Of a stretch of DNA of 64,000 bases, positions 19,718-28,622 are shown in pieces. Within the stretch, counting starts at the first letter, position 1; every line of letters starts with the position of its first letter. A program made the translations under genes and the position numbers. The notes under the pieces are model-generated. The model saw only the letters and a program-made list of their open reading frames with translations, ran no database searches and was not told where the DNA came from. Source of the DNA: Terriglobia bacterium (GTDB taxonomy: Bacteria; Acidobacteriota; Terriglobia; Terriglobales; Acidobacteriaceae); assembly GCA_020073645.1 (NCBI GenBank), contig JAIQET010000012.1:1-64000 (forward strand). Reading direction: 5' to 3'.

Positions 19718-20910
19718 TGCATCTGTTTCTGAACGGCCTTGCGGCCAGCGCCGGCGGCGGGCTGACCTACCTGCGTAACGTCATCCCTCACCTTGCCGCC
19801 CGGACGGACGTGCGCACCACGGTCACCGTCAGCCCGCAATTGCGGCAAGAACTCGGAAACGCCGCTGGCGTTTCCTTAGTCGAACTTCAGAGCCGGGCTG
19901 GGGCAACTTGGCGTTCTTACCAGGAGCAAAAACTGCTGCCGGGCCTGATCCGGGAGAGCAGGGCGGATGTGCTGATCTCGGCCGGGAACTTTGCCCTGCG
20001 AAACTCCCCGGTGCCGCAGGTGCTTTTGTCACGAAACTCGCTCTACACGTCCGCAGATTTCTTCCGTGACCTGCGCGCCCGCCACGAATACAGGATCTGG
20101 CTCGACACTCGCGCCAAGGGCGTCCTGGCCCGGCGCTCTATCCACTGGGCCGATTGCACGGTAGCGCCCAGCCAGGCGTTTGCCGACGAACTACAGCAAT
20201 GGAGCGGGCAGAAGGTCGTCGCCATTCATCATGGGTTCGACCATGATACATTCTTTCGCGACCACACCCCACTCCCGGCAAAAATTCAGCACGAGCTCGA
20301 TTCCGCGGAGGGCTCTTTCCGAGTGTTGTTCGTCAGTCATTACAACTATTACCGGAATTTCGAAACACTGCTGCGGGCCATACCTCTGCTGCAAGAACGA
20401 CTCGGGAAGCGGCCGGTGAAGCTGTTCCTTACCTGCAAGCTGCGTTCAGAAGATAATCCCGGAAGGTACCGCGCCGAGGCGGCGGCCGCCTTAGTGAATC
20501 GTCTGGGCATCGGGGACAAGGTCGTGCAACTCGGGATGGTCCCATACGGCTTGCTGCATCACTTGTATCGTGCGTGCGACATGTATGTGACTGCTGCCTA
20601 CGCGGAATCGTTTGCCCATCCGCTGGTGGAGGCGATGGCCAGCGGACTGCCGGTCGTGGCTTCTGGCCTGCCCGTACACCACGAGATATGCGGCGCAGCG
20701 GCACATTATTTTCAGCGATTCTCGTCCGAGTCCCTGGCAGAAGAGGTGGCCCAACTGGCCTGCTCAGGGGAAAGGGCGCGATCTCTGGCAGAGCAGGGCC
20801 TGCAAAGGTCGAAAGACTTCTCCTGGAGCCGTCATGTGCAGCAACTTCTGGAACTGGTCACCAGCCTGAAGGAGGGTTCCCGAAGGGGACGGTTGCGCGG
20901 TGCCCGCTGA
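19714..20910 (+). CDS. Glycosyltransferase family 4
   Basis: A 398-residue GT-B transferase. Start 19714 forms an ATGA with the ligase stop. MMHLFLNGLAASAGGGLTYL carries the N-terminal glycine-rich loop of GT4 enzymes. The donor domain begins with FRVLFVSHYNYYRNFETLL; MYVTAAYAESFAHPLVEAM is the donor-binding Glu block and SGLPVVASGLPVHHEICG follows. It ends 12 bp before a convergent methyltransferase gene, so it is the last gene of the first operon of the locus. Confidence 0.85.
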   Translation: MMHLFLNGLAASAGGGLTYLRNVIPHLAARTDVRTTVTVSPQLRQELGNAAGVSLVELQSRAGATWRSYQEQKLLPGLIRESRADVLISAGNFALRNSPVPQVLLSRNSLYTSADFFRDLRARHEYRIWLDTRAKGVLARRSIHWADCTVAPSQAFADELQQWSGQKVVAIHHGFDHDTFFRDHTPLPAKIQHELDSAEGSFRVLFVSHYNYYRNFETLLRAIPLLQERLGKRPVKLFLTCKLRSEDNPGRYRAEAAAALVNRLGIGDKVVQLGMVPYGLLHHLYRACDMYVTAAYAESFAHPLVEAMASGLPVVASGLPVHHEICGAAAHYFQRFSSESLAEEVAQLACSGERARSLAEQGLQRSKDFSWSRHVQQLLELVTSLKEGSRRGRLRGAR

Positions 20911-20922
20911 GGTCGAACGCGT

Positions 20923-21909
20923 TCATGATCCGCGGGTTGCGTTTACGTACAGGCTATCAGCGACGTAGGCCAGAGCGGGAAACAGTCTACTCATCTTGCG
21001 CAATGCTTCCGAGGTACGGACCAGGGCGCGGTATCTGCGCGGCAAAAAGCGGAGGTCGCTGACTTGGGCGTTTAGCGAAAAGTAGCCATCTACAAGAACC
21101 TGGGAGGGCCCGAGCGCAGTCTCGAAGGTAGAAGTGAGTTCTCTCGGAGTCCAGTAACGCACCTCGAAATCGCGGGCCTGACGGAAGCCGCGCCGCACCT
21201 GATGGTACAGACACCGGATACCAAAGGCATTCGGCATCTGAATCTGACACTGGCTCCCGAGACGAAGAACGCGATGAATTTCGGCCAGTCCGAGGCGAAC
21301 ATCTTCCTTGGCGAGGTGCTGAAACACGCTGTAGGAGAAGACCTGGTCGACGCTGGCGTCCGGGAACGGCAGGTAACGTGCGTCTGCCACCAGGTACCAG
21401 GCGTGGATGCCAAGCTGCCGTGCGACCCTTCGTGCGGCGCGAACCCCTTTCAACGAGGGATCAATCCCGATCGGGCGGTAACCCTTGCGGGCGGCAGCGA
21501 TACACCAGCGTCCCCAACTGCATCCGATCTCCACAAACAACTTGCCCTCCCCGTCGGGCAGTCTTAGCTCAGGGATGGGGTAGTCGGCCAGCTTTCCCAC
21601 CAGGTGTTGGTAGAAGCTGCCATTGGTGGCGCCGATTGAAGTGCGCACAAACGGATCGACCTCGCCCGGGCCGGTGTTGAACTGTGGTAGCTGTGCCGCC
21701 ACCTCTCCCTTTTCTGCAACCGCCAGCGACCGGAGGCCCTCGATGTGGGTTTGCGTGCTCTCGGAGAGCAGCAAGATGGGAACCCCTTCGACCACCGCAT
21801 AGTGGTGCCCGTTCGGACAGACTACGTGGCGCGCTGCCTGTGCCAATGGGAGCTTGTCGCGAGGGCAAACCAGGAATGCGAGCAGACTGGGATCCAACTC
21901 TAGGCTCAT
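20923..21909 (-). CDS. SAM-dependent methyltransferase with N-terminal Trm112-like zinc domain
   Basis: A 328-residue protein. Residues about 8-48 (LLAFLVCPRDKLPL ... VVCPNGHHYAVVEGVPIL) are a Trm112p-like CPXXXXL/CPNGH zinc-binding segment. The methyltransferase core has motif I as FVEIGCSWGRWCIAAA, then PIGIDPSLKG, ADARYLPFPDASVDQVFSYS and EIHRVLRLG. It lies antisense to the flanking transferases and is convergent with the preceding GT. Its substrate is unknown; the setting suggests sugar or lipid methylation. Confidence 0.78.
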   Translation of the reverse strand: MSLELDPSLLAFLVCPRDKLPLAQAARHVVCPNGHHYAVVEGVPILLLSESTQTHIEGLRSLAVAEKGEVAAQLPQFNTGPGEVDPFVRTSIGATNGSFYQHLVGKLADYPIPELRLPDGEGKLFVEIGCSWGRWCIAAARKGYRPIGIDPSLKGVRAARRVARQLGIHAWYLVADARYLPFPDASVDQVFSYSVFQHLAKEDVRLGLAEIHRVLRLGSQCQIQMPNAFGIRCLYHQVRRGFRQARDFEVRYWTPRELTSTFETALGPSQVLVDGYFSLNAQVSDLRFLPRRYRALVRTSEALRKMSRLFPALAYVADSLYVNATRGS

Positions 21910-22062
21910 TGCTTCTACGGATGGACCGGGATGCGATGGATGTTAGCACAGAAACTTCAGCCGGGCTCACCCGCCGGCTTCATTTCCATCCCGGCAGAGA
22001 CATCTGCGGTGGAAAACAGGTGATTGCCCAAATGCGGTTATCCGGCCCCCGAAGGTTTTGGT

Positions 22063-22068
22063 TATAAT
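22063..22068 (+). promoter_or_regulatory. TATAAT -10 box before methyltransferase at 22095
   Basis: A perfect TATAAT lies 27 bp before the TTG start at 22095, in the divergent gap after the minus-strand methyltransferase. TG two bases upstream resembles an extended -10. No clear -35 box is seen. Confidence 0.4.
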
Positions 22069-22094
22069 CGGCCAATTCCTCTCGGAGAACAGGT

Positions 22095-22754
22095 TTGCTC
22101 CATCAGCGTTACAAGGACCTTGTGTTTGCAGGCATTGGCATCGCAAGCCTGCCGAATTACTGGGTTCGCAAGTGCTTTTACGCGCTCCGTCCCAGCAACG
22201 GGCGACCTCTTCACCTGCACCTGGGATGTGGCCCGAAATATCTACCTGGCTTTGTGAACATTGACGCGAATCCGCTGCAGAAGCTTGATCTATGGCTGGA
22301 CGTGCGCTGTGGGCTGCCTTTTGCCAGTGGTTCGGTCGAGTCGGTTTACTCCACGCACATGTTCGAGCACTTCTATCCCGACGAACTGGAGAACATTCTG
22401 CGGGAGTGCGCCCGGGTGCTCAAACCGGGCGGCGGTATGCGGCTGATCGTTCCCAGCTTGCGCAGCGCCATCGTTGCCTATGAGCAGAACCGGCACGACT
22501 GGTTTGATGATTCCTTTCCTCGCCACTTTGACTCCGTGGGAGGGCGTTTCTCGAACTTTGTTTTTTGTGACGGGCAGCACCGGACGGCCTTCGATTTCAG
22601 CTATCTCGACGAGGTCTTGCACAAGGCCGGGTTCTCTGTGGTGGAAGAATCAGGAGAAGGCCGGAGCCGCCTGTACGGAGACCAGGTTCTTCCTTTTGAG
22701 CCCGAGGATACGACGGGCCTGCCGCGCTCGGTTTACGTGGAAGCGTTCCGGTAA
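22095..22754 (+). CDS. SAM-dependent methyltransferase
   Basis: A 219-residue protein with a TTG start preceded by CGGAGAACAGG. SAM motif I is LHLGCGPKYLPGFVNID, as in the family of small exopolysaccharide-locus methyltransferases, followed by DVRCGLPFASGSVESVYS and HMFEHFYPDELENIL, then RVLKPGGGMRLIVPS. No membrane segment is visible. Its substrate is unknown. The next gene is the amidotransferase, 137 bp downstream. Confidence 0.78.
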   Translation: MLHQRYKDLVFAGIGIASLPNYWVRKCFYALRPSNGRPLHLHLGCGPKYLPGFVNIDANPLQKLDLWLDVRCGLPFASGSVESVYSTHMFEHFYPDELENILRECARVLKPGGGMRLIVPSLRSAIVAYEQNRHDWFDDSFPRHFDSVGGRFSNFVFCDGQHRTAFDFSYLDEVLHKAGFSVVEESGEGRSRLYGDQVLPFEPEDTTGLPRSVYVEAFR

Positions 22755-22814
22755 TGGCGCTTGCGCTCCAGGTGAAATGCTGGTTCAGAACCCTTCAGAT
22801 AGAGGCTCTCCTGG

Positions 22815-22846
22815 TTTTGCCGCCCCTTTGTTTTGCCGCCCCTTTG
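22815..22846. repeat. Exact 16-bp tandem duplication upstream of asnB-like gene
   Basis: TTTTGCCGCCCCTTTG occurs twice head to tail (22815-22830, 22831-22846), 46 bp before the GTG start at 22892. It could be a slippage product or a doubled regulatory site. Confidence 0.7.
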
Positions 22847-22891
22847 GCACGCGGTTCAAGATAATATGTTTCACTCAACGAGTCAGAGCTA

Positions 22892-24793
22892 GTGTGCGGC
22901 ATCGTCGGCATCGTCGCGCGGCAGTCTAGTGTCGCTCCCGAGGTCCTGGAGCGGGCCACGCAGTCGCTTGCCCACCGCGGCCCTGACGATTCCGGCACCA
23001 TCATCCTCCGGGAGGATGCGCCGGAACCGGTAGAAGTCGGCTTGGGCAATCGCCGTCTTTCCATCCTCGATCTTTCTCCCCTGGGCCACCAGCCCATGCA
23101 AGATCCCACCACCGGGAACTGGATCGTCTATAACGGCGAGATATACAACTTCCGCGAAATTCGCGAGCGGCTGGGACGCGAGGGAGTGCGTTTTCACAGC
23201 CACTCCGATACCGAGGTTTTGCTGAAGGCCTACGGGCGTTGGGGCGAACACTGTCTGCGAGAGCTGCGCGGCATGTTTGCCTTTGCCATCTGGGACGCGC
23301 GTCATCGCCGCCTGTTTGTGGCACGCGATCCGATGGGCATCAAGCCCCTGTACTACGCTTCGCCGGGCGGATACTTTCTGTTTGCTTCCGAGGTTCGAAC
23401 CCTGCTGGGGACCGGGCTGGTGCCGCGCCGCATGGATCGGGCAGGACTGCTCAACTACCTCGCGTTTGGCTCGCTCTACGATCCCATCACGCTGATTGAG
23501 GGCGTGTTCGCCCTGCGGCCCGGGCATTACCTGGTGTGGGAGAAGGGCGCGGTACGCGAGGCCATGTATTGGGATCTGTCCCCGAAAGAGCGCCCGGCTC
23601 ACCTGGGAGCGCCTGAGCGCAAGCAACTCGAGGAAGAAGTGCAAGCCGTGCTCGACCAATCGGTACGCATGCAGATGATCAGCGACGTGCCGGTGGGGGC
23701 ATTCCTTTCTGGCGGCATCGATTCCAGCAGCCTGGCCGGCATCCTGAGTCGCGGCGGATGCCAACTCAGCACCTTTTCGATTGTGTTTCGCGAGGCGGAT
23801 TACAGCGAAGCCGAATTCTCGCGCATGGTCGCAAGGAAATTTGGAACGGACCACCATGAGATCCTGGTCTCCCAGGGGGACGCTCTGGATGCGTTGCCCG
23901 GCGCGGTGCTGGCCATGGACCAGCCTACGATTGACGGGCTCAATACGTACCTGGTCTCCAGGCAAACCCGCGCCGCCGGCATCAAAGTGGCGCTCTCCGG
24001 TCTGGGTGGCGACGAACTATTCGCCGGCTACTCCAGCTTTCGCACCGTGCCTCGAATGGAGCGCTTCGCCGGGGTGTGGCGCTATCTGCCCAGCCTGGCC
24101 CGCGTCCCTCTGGCCGGAGCGTTTAGTCTGGTCGCCCCGAGTACCGACCAGAACCGCAAGTTCGCCACCCTGGCGCGCGCAAACGGCAGCGTGGCTCACC
24201 CCTACTTTCTTTCGCGCATGTTGTTCACGCCTCGGCAACGGGAGGGGTTCTGCTCTGCCCGGGACCAGCAGGCGTTGCAGCGAGCCAATGCGCTCCTGGA
24301 AGAGAGTCTCGGGCACACGCGCAATCTGGACGCGATCAATCGCGTTTCGTATCTGGAAGCGCGCTGCTACATGCTGAACACCTTGCTGCGGGATGCGGAC
24401 GTGATGAGCATGGCGCACGGGCTTGAGGTCAGGGTCCCGCTGATCGATCATCTGCTGGCTGAAAAGCTGATGGCCATCCCCGGGTCGTGGAAACTGGACC
24501 GGCGCACACCCAAGCCTTTGCTGGTCGGTGCTCTGGGTGGCACGTTACCCGATGAGATCGTCCGCCGCCGCAAGCGTGGGTTTACGCTTCCTTTCGAGCA
24601 CTGGTTGCGCGACGAATTGCGCTCGGAGGTTGAGCAAACCCTGGGCCGAGCCGAGGCTCTGGCGGCGGCGCTGAATCCCGACGCCGTGCGTGCCGTCTGG
24701 AGCGATTTCCAGCGCGGCGCCACATCGTGGTCCCGCCCGTGGGCGCTCTATGTCTTGCAGCGCTGGTGCGAACTGCATTCTGTAAGAGCATAA
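22892..24793 (+). CDS. asnB: Asparagine synthase-type amidotransferase (glutamine-hydrolysing)
   Basis: A 633-residue AsnB-family enzyme; it uses glutamine ammonia and ATP to amidate a carboxylate. The GTG start places the nucleophile Cys at position 2 (MCGIVGIVA). Glutaminase features are HRGPDDSG and YNGEIYNF. The synthetase domain has the pyrophosphatase loop LSGGIDSSS near residue 273 and the late block HGLEVRVPLIDHLLAEKL. Within exopolysaccharide loci such enzymes are thought to amidate uronic acids rather than make asparagine; this is inference here, supported by a second copy at 26631. Its 3' end overlaps a convergent methyltransferase by 46 bp. Confidence 0.88.
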   Translation: MCGIVGIVARQSSVAPEVLERATQSLAHRGPDDSGTIILREDAPEPVEVGLGNRRLSILDLSPLGHQPMQDPTTGNWIVYNGEIYNFREIRERLGREGVRFHSHSDTEVLLKAYGRWGEHCLRELRGMFAFAIWDARHRRLFVARDPMGIKPLYYASPGGYFLFASEVRTLLGTGLVPRRMDRAGLLNYLAFGSLYDPITLIEGVFALRPGHYLVWEKGAVREAMYWDLSPKERPAHLGAPERKQLEEEVQAVLDQSVRMQMISDVPVGAFLSGGIDSSSLAGILSRGGCQLSTFSIVFREADYSEAEFSRMVARKFGTDHHEILVSQGDALDALPGAVLAMDQPTIDGLNTYLVSRQTRAAGIKVALSGLGGDELFAGYSSFRTVPRMERFAGVWRYLPSLARVPLAGAFSLVAPSTDQNRKFATLARANGSVAHPYFLSRMLFTPRQREGFCSARDQQALQRANALLEESLGHTRNLDAINRVSYLEARCYMLNTLLRDADVMSMAHGLEVRVPLIDHLLAEKLMAIPGSWKLDRRTPKPLLVGALGGTLPDEIVRRRKRGFTLPFEHWLRDELRSEVEQTLGRAEALAAALNPDAVRAVWSDFQRGATSWSRPWALYVLQRWCELHSVRA

Positions 24794-25614
24794 GGCGCGG
24801 GCACCGCTGGCTTCCGCCCGGAGATCAGCAGAAACAATCCCCACCCGCCACCCAGCATTCCTGCCAGCCTGCGCGGATAGAGCCTCCATACCAGCCGGTA
24901 CGCAGGGGATTGAAAGCGCGCGGAAGGGCGATTGAGCAGCAAATCACCCGGGCTGAAGACCTGTCGCAGAGCGATGTTTTCAAATCCAGCCATCATGGAA
25001 CGTACTTCGGCCAGAGTGTAGGTCTTGGTGCCGGGACTTTCGAGGTGGTCGTAGACAGCGCGGCGCAGCGACTTGCCTTGGGACAGGCCGTAGCGGAGCC
25101 ACAGCATTGCTCCCGTCAGCGAGGGATGATGATAGACCATGATCCGGGCCTCGCCGCCGGGCTTGAGCACGCGCCATGCTTCGCGGAAACACTGTGGGGT
25201 ATCAGGACTGTGATGCATCACGCCGTAGGAGTACACCACGTCGAAGGTATTGTTTCCGAACGGCAGGCGTTCGGCGTCGGCGAGACGCAGGTCCGGACGA
25301 AACCCGGCAAGCTCGCAGCGGCGGCGGGCCCGCTCTAGCGAAGCCGCAGACAAGTCAACCCCGCTCGCTAGCGCCCCGGCCTTCAACCATTCCAGGTAGT
25401 CTGCCCCCATTCCCACACCGACCTCCAACACCCGCAGCCCGCGGGCTGAGGAAAACCGGGCGAACTCGGGAATGTGAGGTTCGAGCGCATAGCGGGCGCG
25501 CGCGTGGGCCTGGAAGTCTTCCGGACCTTCGAGGTAACGCGTGCCGCAGGGATCGGCGTCCCAGAAATCGCGGACTTGGTTCTTCAAGTCAGGAATGGAG
25601 TGGGCGTTCGCCAT
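24748..25614 (-). CDS. SAM-dependent methyltransferase
   Basis: A 288-residue methyltransferase. VRDFWDADPCGTRYLEG near the N-terminus is common in Methyltransf_25-type proteins of glycan clusters. Motif I is LRVLEVGVGMGADYLEWL, then SGVDLSAASLERAR, DAERLPFGNNTFDVVYSYG and HHSPDTPQCFREAWRVLKPGG. The C-terminal 80 residues are Arg/Leu rich and may touch the membrane. Its last 46 bp overlap the end of the plus-strand amidotransferase, which is unusual but both frames are convincing. Confidence 0.8.
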   Translation of the reverse strand: MANAHSIPDLKNQVRDFWDADPCGTRYLEGPEDFQAHARARYALEPHIPEFARFSSARGLRVLEVGVGMGADYLEWLKAGALASGVDLSAASLERARRRCELAGFRPDLRLADAERLPFGNNTFDVVYSYGVMHHSPDTPQCFREAWRVLKPGGEARIMVYHHPSLTGAMLWLRYGLSQGKSLRRAVYDHLESPGTKTYTLAEVRSMMAGFENIALRQVFSPGDLLLNRPSARFQSPAYRLVWRLYPRRLAGMLGGGWGLFLLISGRKPAVPAPYALTECSSHQRCKT

Positions 25615-25727
25615 GCCGGGAGATTTGAGCCGGATACTAACACAGTTTGCTGTTTGAATTTGTGGTGCTTCCGGCGTGGAGATAGGAGCGGTTCAGGGTA
25701 ATATGTTGGCAGCGCCCTTCATTCCCA

Positions 25728-26621
25728 ATGCAGAAACTGGAAGAACCCAGACAGGTGCAGACTGTCACGCCCGCGGTGCAGCTACCGGTGACGGTGATCG
25801 TGGCCGCGCGCAATGAGGCCCACAATCTGCCACGCTGCCTGGAATCGCTGCGTTCCGCCGGCGAAGTTTACGTAATCGATTCCCAGAGCAGCGATGAGAC
25901 CGTGGAGATCGCCCGCGCCTACGGCGCCAAAGTCGTGCAGTTCCACTACCGGGGTGGTTGGCCGAAGAAACGTCAATGGGCCCTGGATACGCTTCCGCTC
26001 GCCTGCAACTGGGTCTTCCTGGTGGATGCCGATGAGGCCCTGACTCCGGAACTGGAGCAAGAGATCCGACAGGCCATCCAGAACCCCGCGTTCGAGGGCT
26101 ATCACGTGGGCTTACGCATGCACTTCCTGGGACGCGAACTGCGGCACAGCGGGGCCAGTTTTTACAAGCTTTCCCTGTTCCGCCGCGGCAAGGGACACTT
26201 CGAGTGCCGCCTGAAAGATCAGGACAACTCGATGTGTGACATGGAAGTGCACGAGCACGTTGTGGTTGAAGGCAAAACGGGGAAACTTAAGAATCCACTG
26301 CAGCACCACAATGTGGACTCGCTCTCACGCTACATCCAGAAGCACGATGAGTACTCCAACTGGGAGGCGCGGGTGTGGCTCAATGGAGAGACGGGTGGCG
26401 AGTTGGCGGCGTCGCCCTTTGGTACACAAGCGCAACGGCGGCGCTGGCTGAAGAAAAAGTTCTTCGGCATTCCCGGTTCACCGGTGCTGTTCTTTCTTTA
26501 CAAGTATGTTGTTCGACTGGGATTCTTGGACGGCATTCCGGGGCTGATTTACTGCGGGCTGCAAGGCATCCAGTTCTTTCACATCAAAGCCAAGATCCAC
26601 GAATTGCGGACGAAGGGCTGA
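25728..26621 (+). CDS. Glycosyltransferase family 2 (WaaE/KdtX-like)
   Basis: A 297-residue GT-A inverting transferase. VTVIVAARNEAHNLPRCLES is the N-terminal GT2 strand, VYVIDSQSSDETVEIAR binds the nucleotide, and WVFLVDADEAL contains the DXD metal motif. KKRQWALD is typical of the WaaE/beta-glucosyl core transferase branch. A hydrophobic C-terminal segment (SPVLFFLYKYVVRLGFLDG) may anchor it to the membrane. It is followed by the second amidotransferase after 9 bp, so the genes are probably one operon. Confidence 0.85.
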   Translation: MQKLEEPRQVQTVTPAVQLPVTVIVAARNEAHNLPRCLESLRSAGEVYVIDSQSSDETVEIARAYGAKVVQFHYRGGWPKKRQWALDTLPLACNWVFLVDADEALTPELEQEIRQAIQNPAFEGYHVGLRMHFLGRELRHSGASFYKLSLFRRGKGHFECRLKDQDNSMCDMEVHEHVVVEGKTGKLKNPLQHHNVDSLSRYIQKHDEYSNWEARVWLNGETGGELAASPFGTQAQRRRWLKKKFFGIPGSPVLFFLYKYVVRLGFLDGIPGLIYCGLQGIQFFHIKAKIHELRTKG

Positions 26622-26630
26622 GTATCCGGC

Positions 26631-28622
26631 ATGTGCGGTATTAGCGGGCTGGTCAATTGCGGGGATGGGGAGACGCTGGAGCGCATGACCTGCGTCCAGG
26701 CCCATCGTGGACCGGATGATGCCGGCGTTTGGGAGCAGCGGTGCCTCGACGGATCTTACGTCGGTTTGGGCAGCCGGCGCCTGGCCATCATCGACCTCTC
26801 TCCCGGCGGCCATATGCCGATGTGCAATGAAGACCACACCATCTGGATCACCTACAATGGCGAAATTTACAACTTCGCGGAACTACGCCGCGAGTTGCAG
26901 AGCAAGGGCCACCGCTTCGCTTCCAATACCGACACGGAAGTGGTCCTCCATCTCTACGAAGAAGAAGGGCCGGAGTGCGTCAAGCGGCTCAACGGCATGT
27001 TTGCGTTCGCCCTCTGCGATCTGCGCTCGGGGACGCCCACGCTATTCATGGCGCGCGACCACTTTGGAGTAAAGCCGTTTTACTACGCGCAGGTGGGACG
27101 CGGCTTGGCTTTTGCCTCCGAGGTGAAAGCGTTGTTGCAAGTGCCGGGGATCGAGGCGGAGATCGATCGGGAGGCGTTGCATCAGTATCTGACATTTCTT
27201 TGGGTGCCAGATCCCAAAACGATGTTCCGCGGCATTCACAAACTGCCGGCGGGCCATTCTGCGATTTTCCGCAACGGGGAACTCAAGATCACAAAGTACT
27301 GGGACCTCACGTTTCCCGCGGCAGACGCGACTTTTCCCCGCGGGGAAGCCGATCTTGCCGAAGAAATTCGCGAGCGCTTTGGGGGCTCGGTGAAAGCGCA
27401 GATGGTCAGCGACGTTCCCATCGGAGCGTTTCTAAGCGCGGGGCTGGACTCATCGAGCATCGTGGCCATGATGACGCGGGCGGCACGGGGAGCGGTGCGA
27501 ACTTACACCATTACCTTTCCGCCAAAGTACCGCATCGGGGAAACTACGCTGGATAATCCTGCTGTTGCGGCCCGCTTGGCGCGCCGCCTGGGTTGTGAGA
27601 ACCAGCAGATCGTGGTGGAGCCGGATGTAGCCGACTTGCTGCCACGCCTGACCTGGCACATGGATGAGCCCACGGCCGATCCCGCGATTATCACGGCTTA
27701 TCTGGTCTGTCGCGAAGCGCGCAAGCAAGCCACCGTGCTGCTCTCGGGAGTGGGCGGAGACGAACTATTCGCCGGCTACCGCAAACACGCGGCGCAGTAC
27801 TGGGCGCAGGCTTATCAGAAAGTACCCGCCGCATTGCGCGGCGTGCTGGAGCCCGCGCTGGCAGGTTTGCCCAGTCTGCGCGGCACGCCGGTGAAGGGAA
27901 GGTTGAGACTGGCGAAGAAGATGGCGCGCAGCGCCTCGCTGCCGCCCGCCGAGCGCTTCATCATGAACTGCACCTACCTCGACGCTGAAGAGAAAGCTGG
28001 GCTCTATACGCCGGAACTGAGGGATGAACTGACGGCGTTAGAGCCGGCGGTTCGTCATCGTGAGAGTTTCGAACAGGTGCAGGATGCCGACTTCCTGAAC
28101 CAGATGCTTTACCTCGACAGCAAGATTTTCATGGTCAGCTTGAATTTGACCTACAACGACAAGATGAGCATGGCCTCATCAGTCGAGGTGCGCGTGCCTT
28201 TCCTGGACCGCGAATTGGCGGAATTCGTGGCGTGGAACGTGCCGCCGAATTCGAAGCTTAAGGGATTTTTCCGTCCCACGACGAAGTACATCTTCCGCAG
28301 AGCCATGCAAGACATTCTGCCGCGGGAAGTGTTGAAGCAACCTAAAGCCGGGTTCGCGGCCCCGGTCGATTACTGGTTGGCGCACGATTTGAAGGAGATG
28401 GTGGACGATTTGCTGTGTGAATCGAGAGTTTGCGACCGTGGCCTGTTCCGTCCTGAGGCTGTGCGCCGGTTCGTGAATGAACATCGCGCCGGGACGCAGG
28501 ACTGGTCGATGCAGATCTGGCAATTCCTTACGCTGGAGCTCTGGATGCAGATGTTCCTGGACGGAGGCGCGAGAAACATTGAGGCAGAACTCATCCACGC
28601 ACGGCAGGCGGCGACGGCATGA
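26631..28622 (+). CDS. Second asparagine synthase-type amidotransferase
   Basis: A 663-residue AsnB-family protein. Cys2 (MCGISGLV), HRGPDDAG and YNGEIYNF are intact in the glutaminase domain. The pyrophosphatase loop reads LSAGLDSSS where the usual form is SGGXDS, so one Gly is Ala; the same change occurs in other exopolysaccharide-associated members as far as I recall. SVEVRVPFLDRELAEFV is present near the C-terminus. It differs clearly from the copy at 22892, so this is not a recent duplication. The last bases form ATGA with the next gene. Likely amidates a uronic acid or similar acid in the glycan. Confidence 0.87.
   Translation: MCGISGLVNCGDGETLERMTCVQAHRGPDDAGVWEQRCLDGSYVGLGSRRLAIIDLSPGGHMPMCNEDHTIWITYNGEIYNFAELRRELQSKGHRFASNTDTEVVLHLYEEEGPECVKRLNGMFAFALCDLRSGTPTLFMARDHFGVKPFYYAQVGRGLAFASEVKALLQVPGIEAEIDREALHQYLTFLWVPDPKTMFRGIHKLPAGHSAIFRNGELKITKYWDLTFPAADATFPRGEADLAEEIRERFGGSVKAQMVSDVPIGAFLSAGLDSSSIVAMMTRAARGAVRTYTITFPPKYRIGETTLDNPAVAARLARRLGCENQQIVVEPDVADLLPRLTWHMDEPTADPAIITAYLVCREARKQATVLLSGVGGDELFAGYRKHAAQYWAQAYQKVPAALRGVLEPALAGLPSLRGTPVKGRLRLAKKMARSASLPPAERFIMNCTYLDAEEKAGLYTPELRDELTALEPAVRHRESFEQVQDADFLNQMLYLDSKIFMVSLNLTYNDKMSMASSVEVRVPFLDRELAEFVAWNVPPNSKLKGFFRPTTKYIFRRAMQDILPREVLKQPKAGFAAPVDYWLAHDLKEMVDDLLCESRVCDRGLFRPEAVRRFVNEHRAGTQDWSMQIWQFLTLELWMQMFLDGGARNIEAELIHARQAATA

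Noticed and set aside
24748-24793. Overlap of the two convergent gene ends as a sign of a wrong gene call
   Set aside because: Both proteins keep family motifs to near their ends; a 46-bp convergent overlap is possible.
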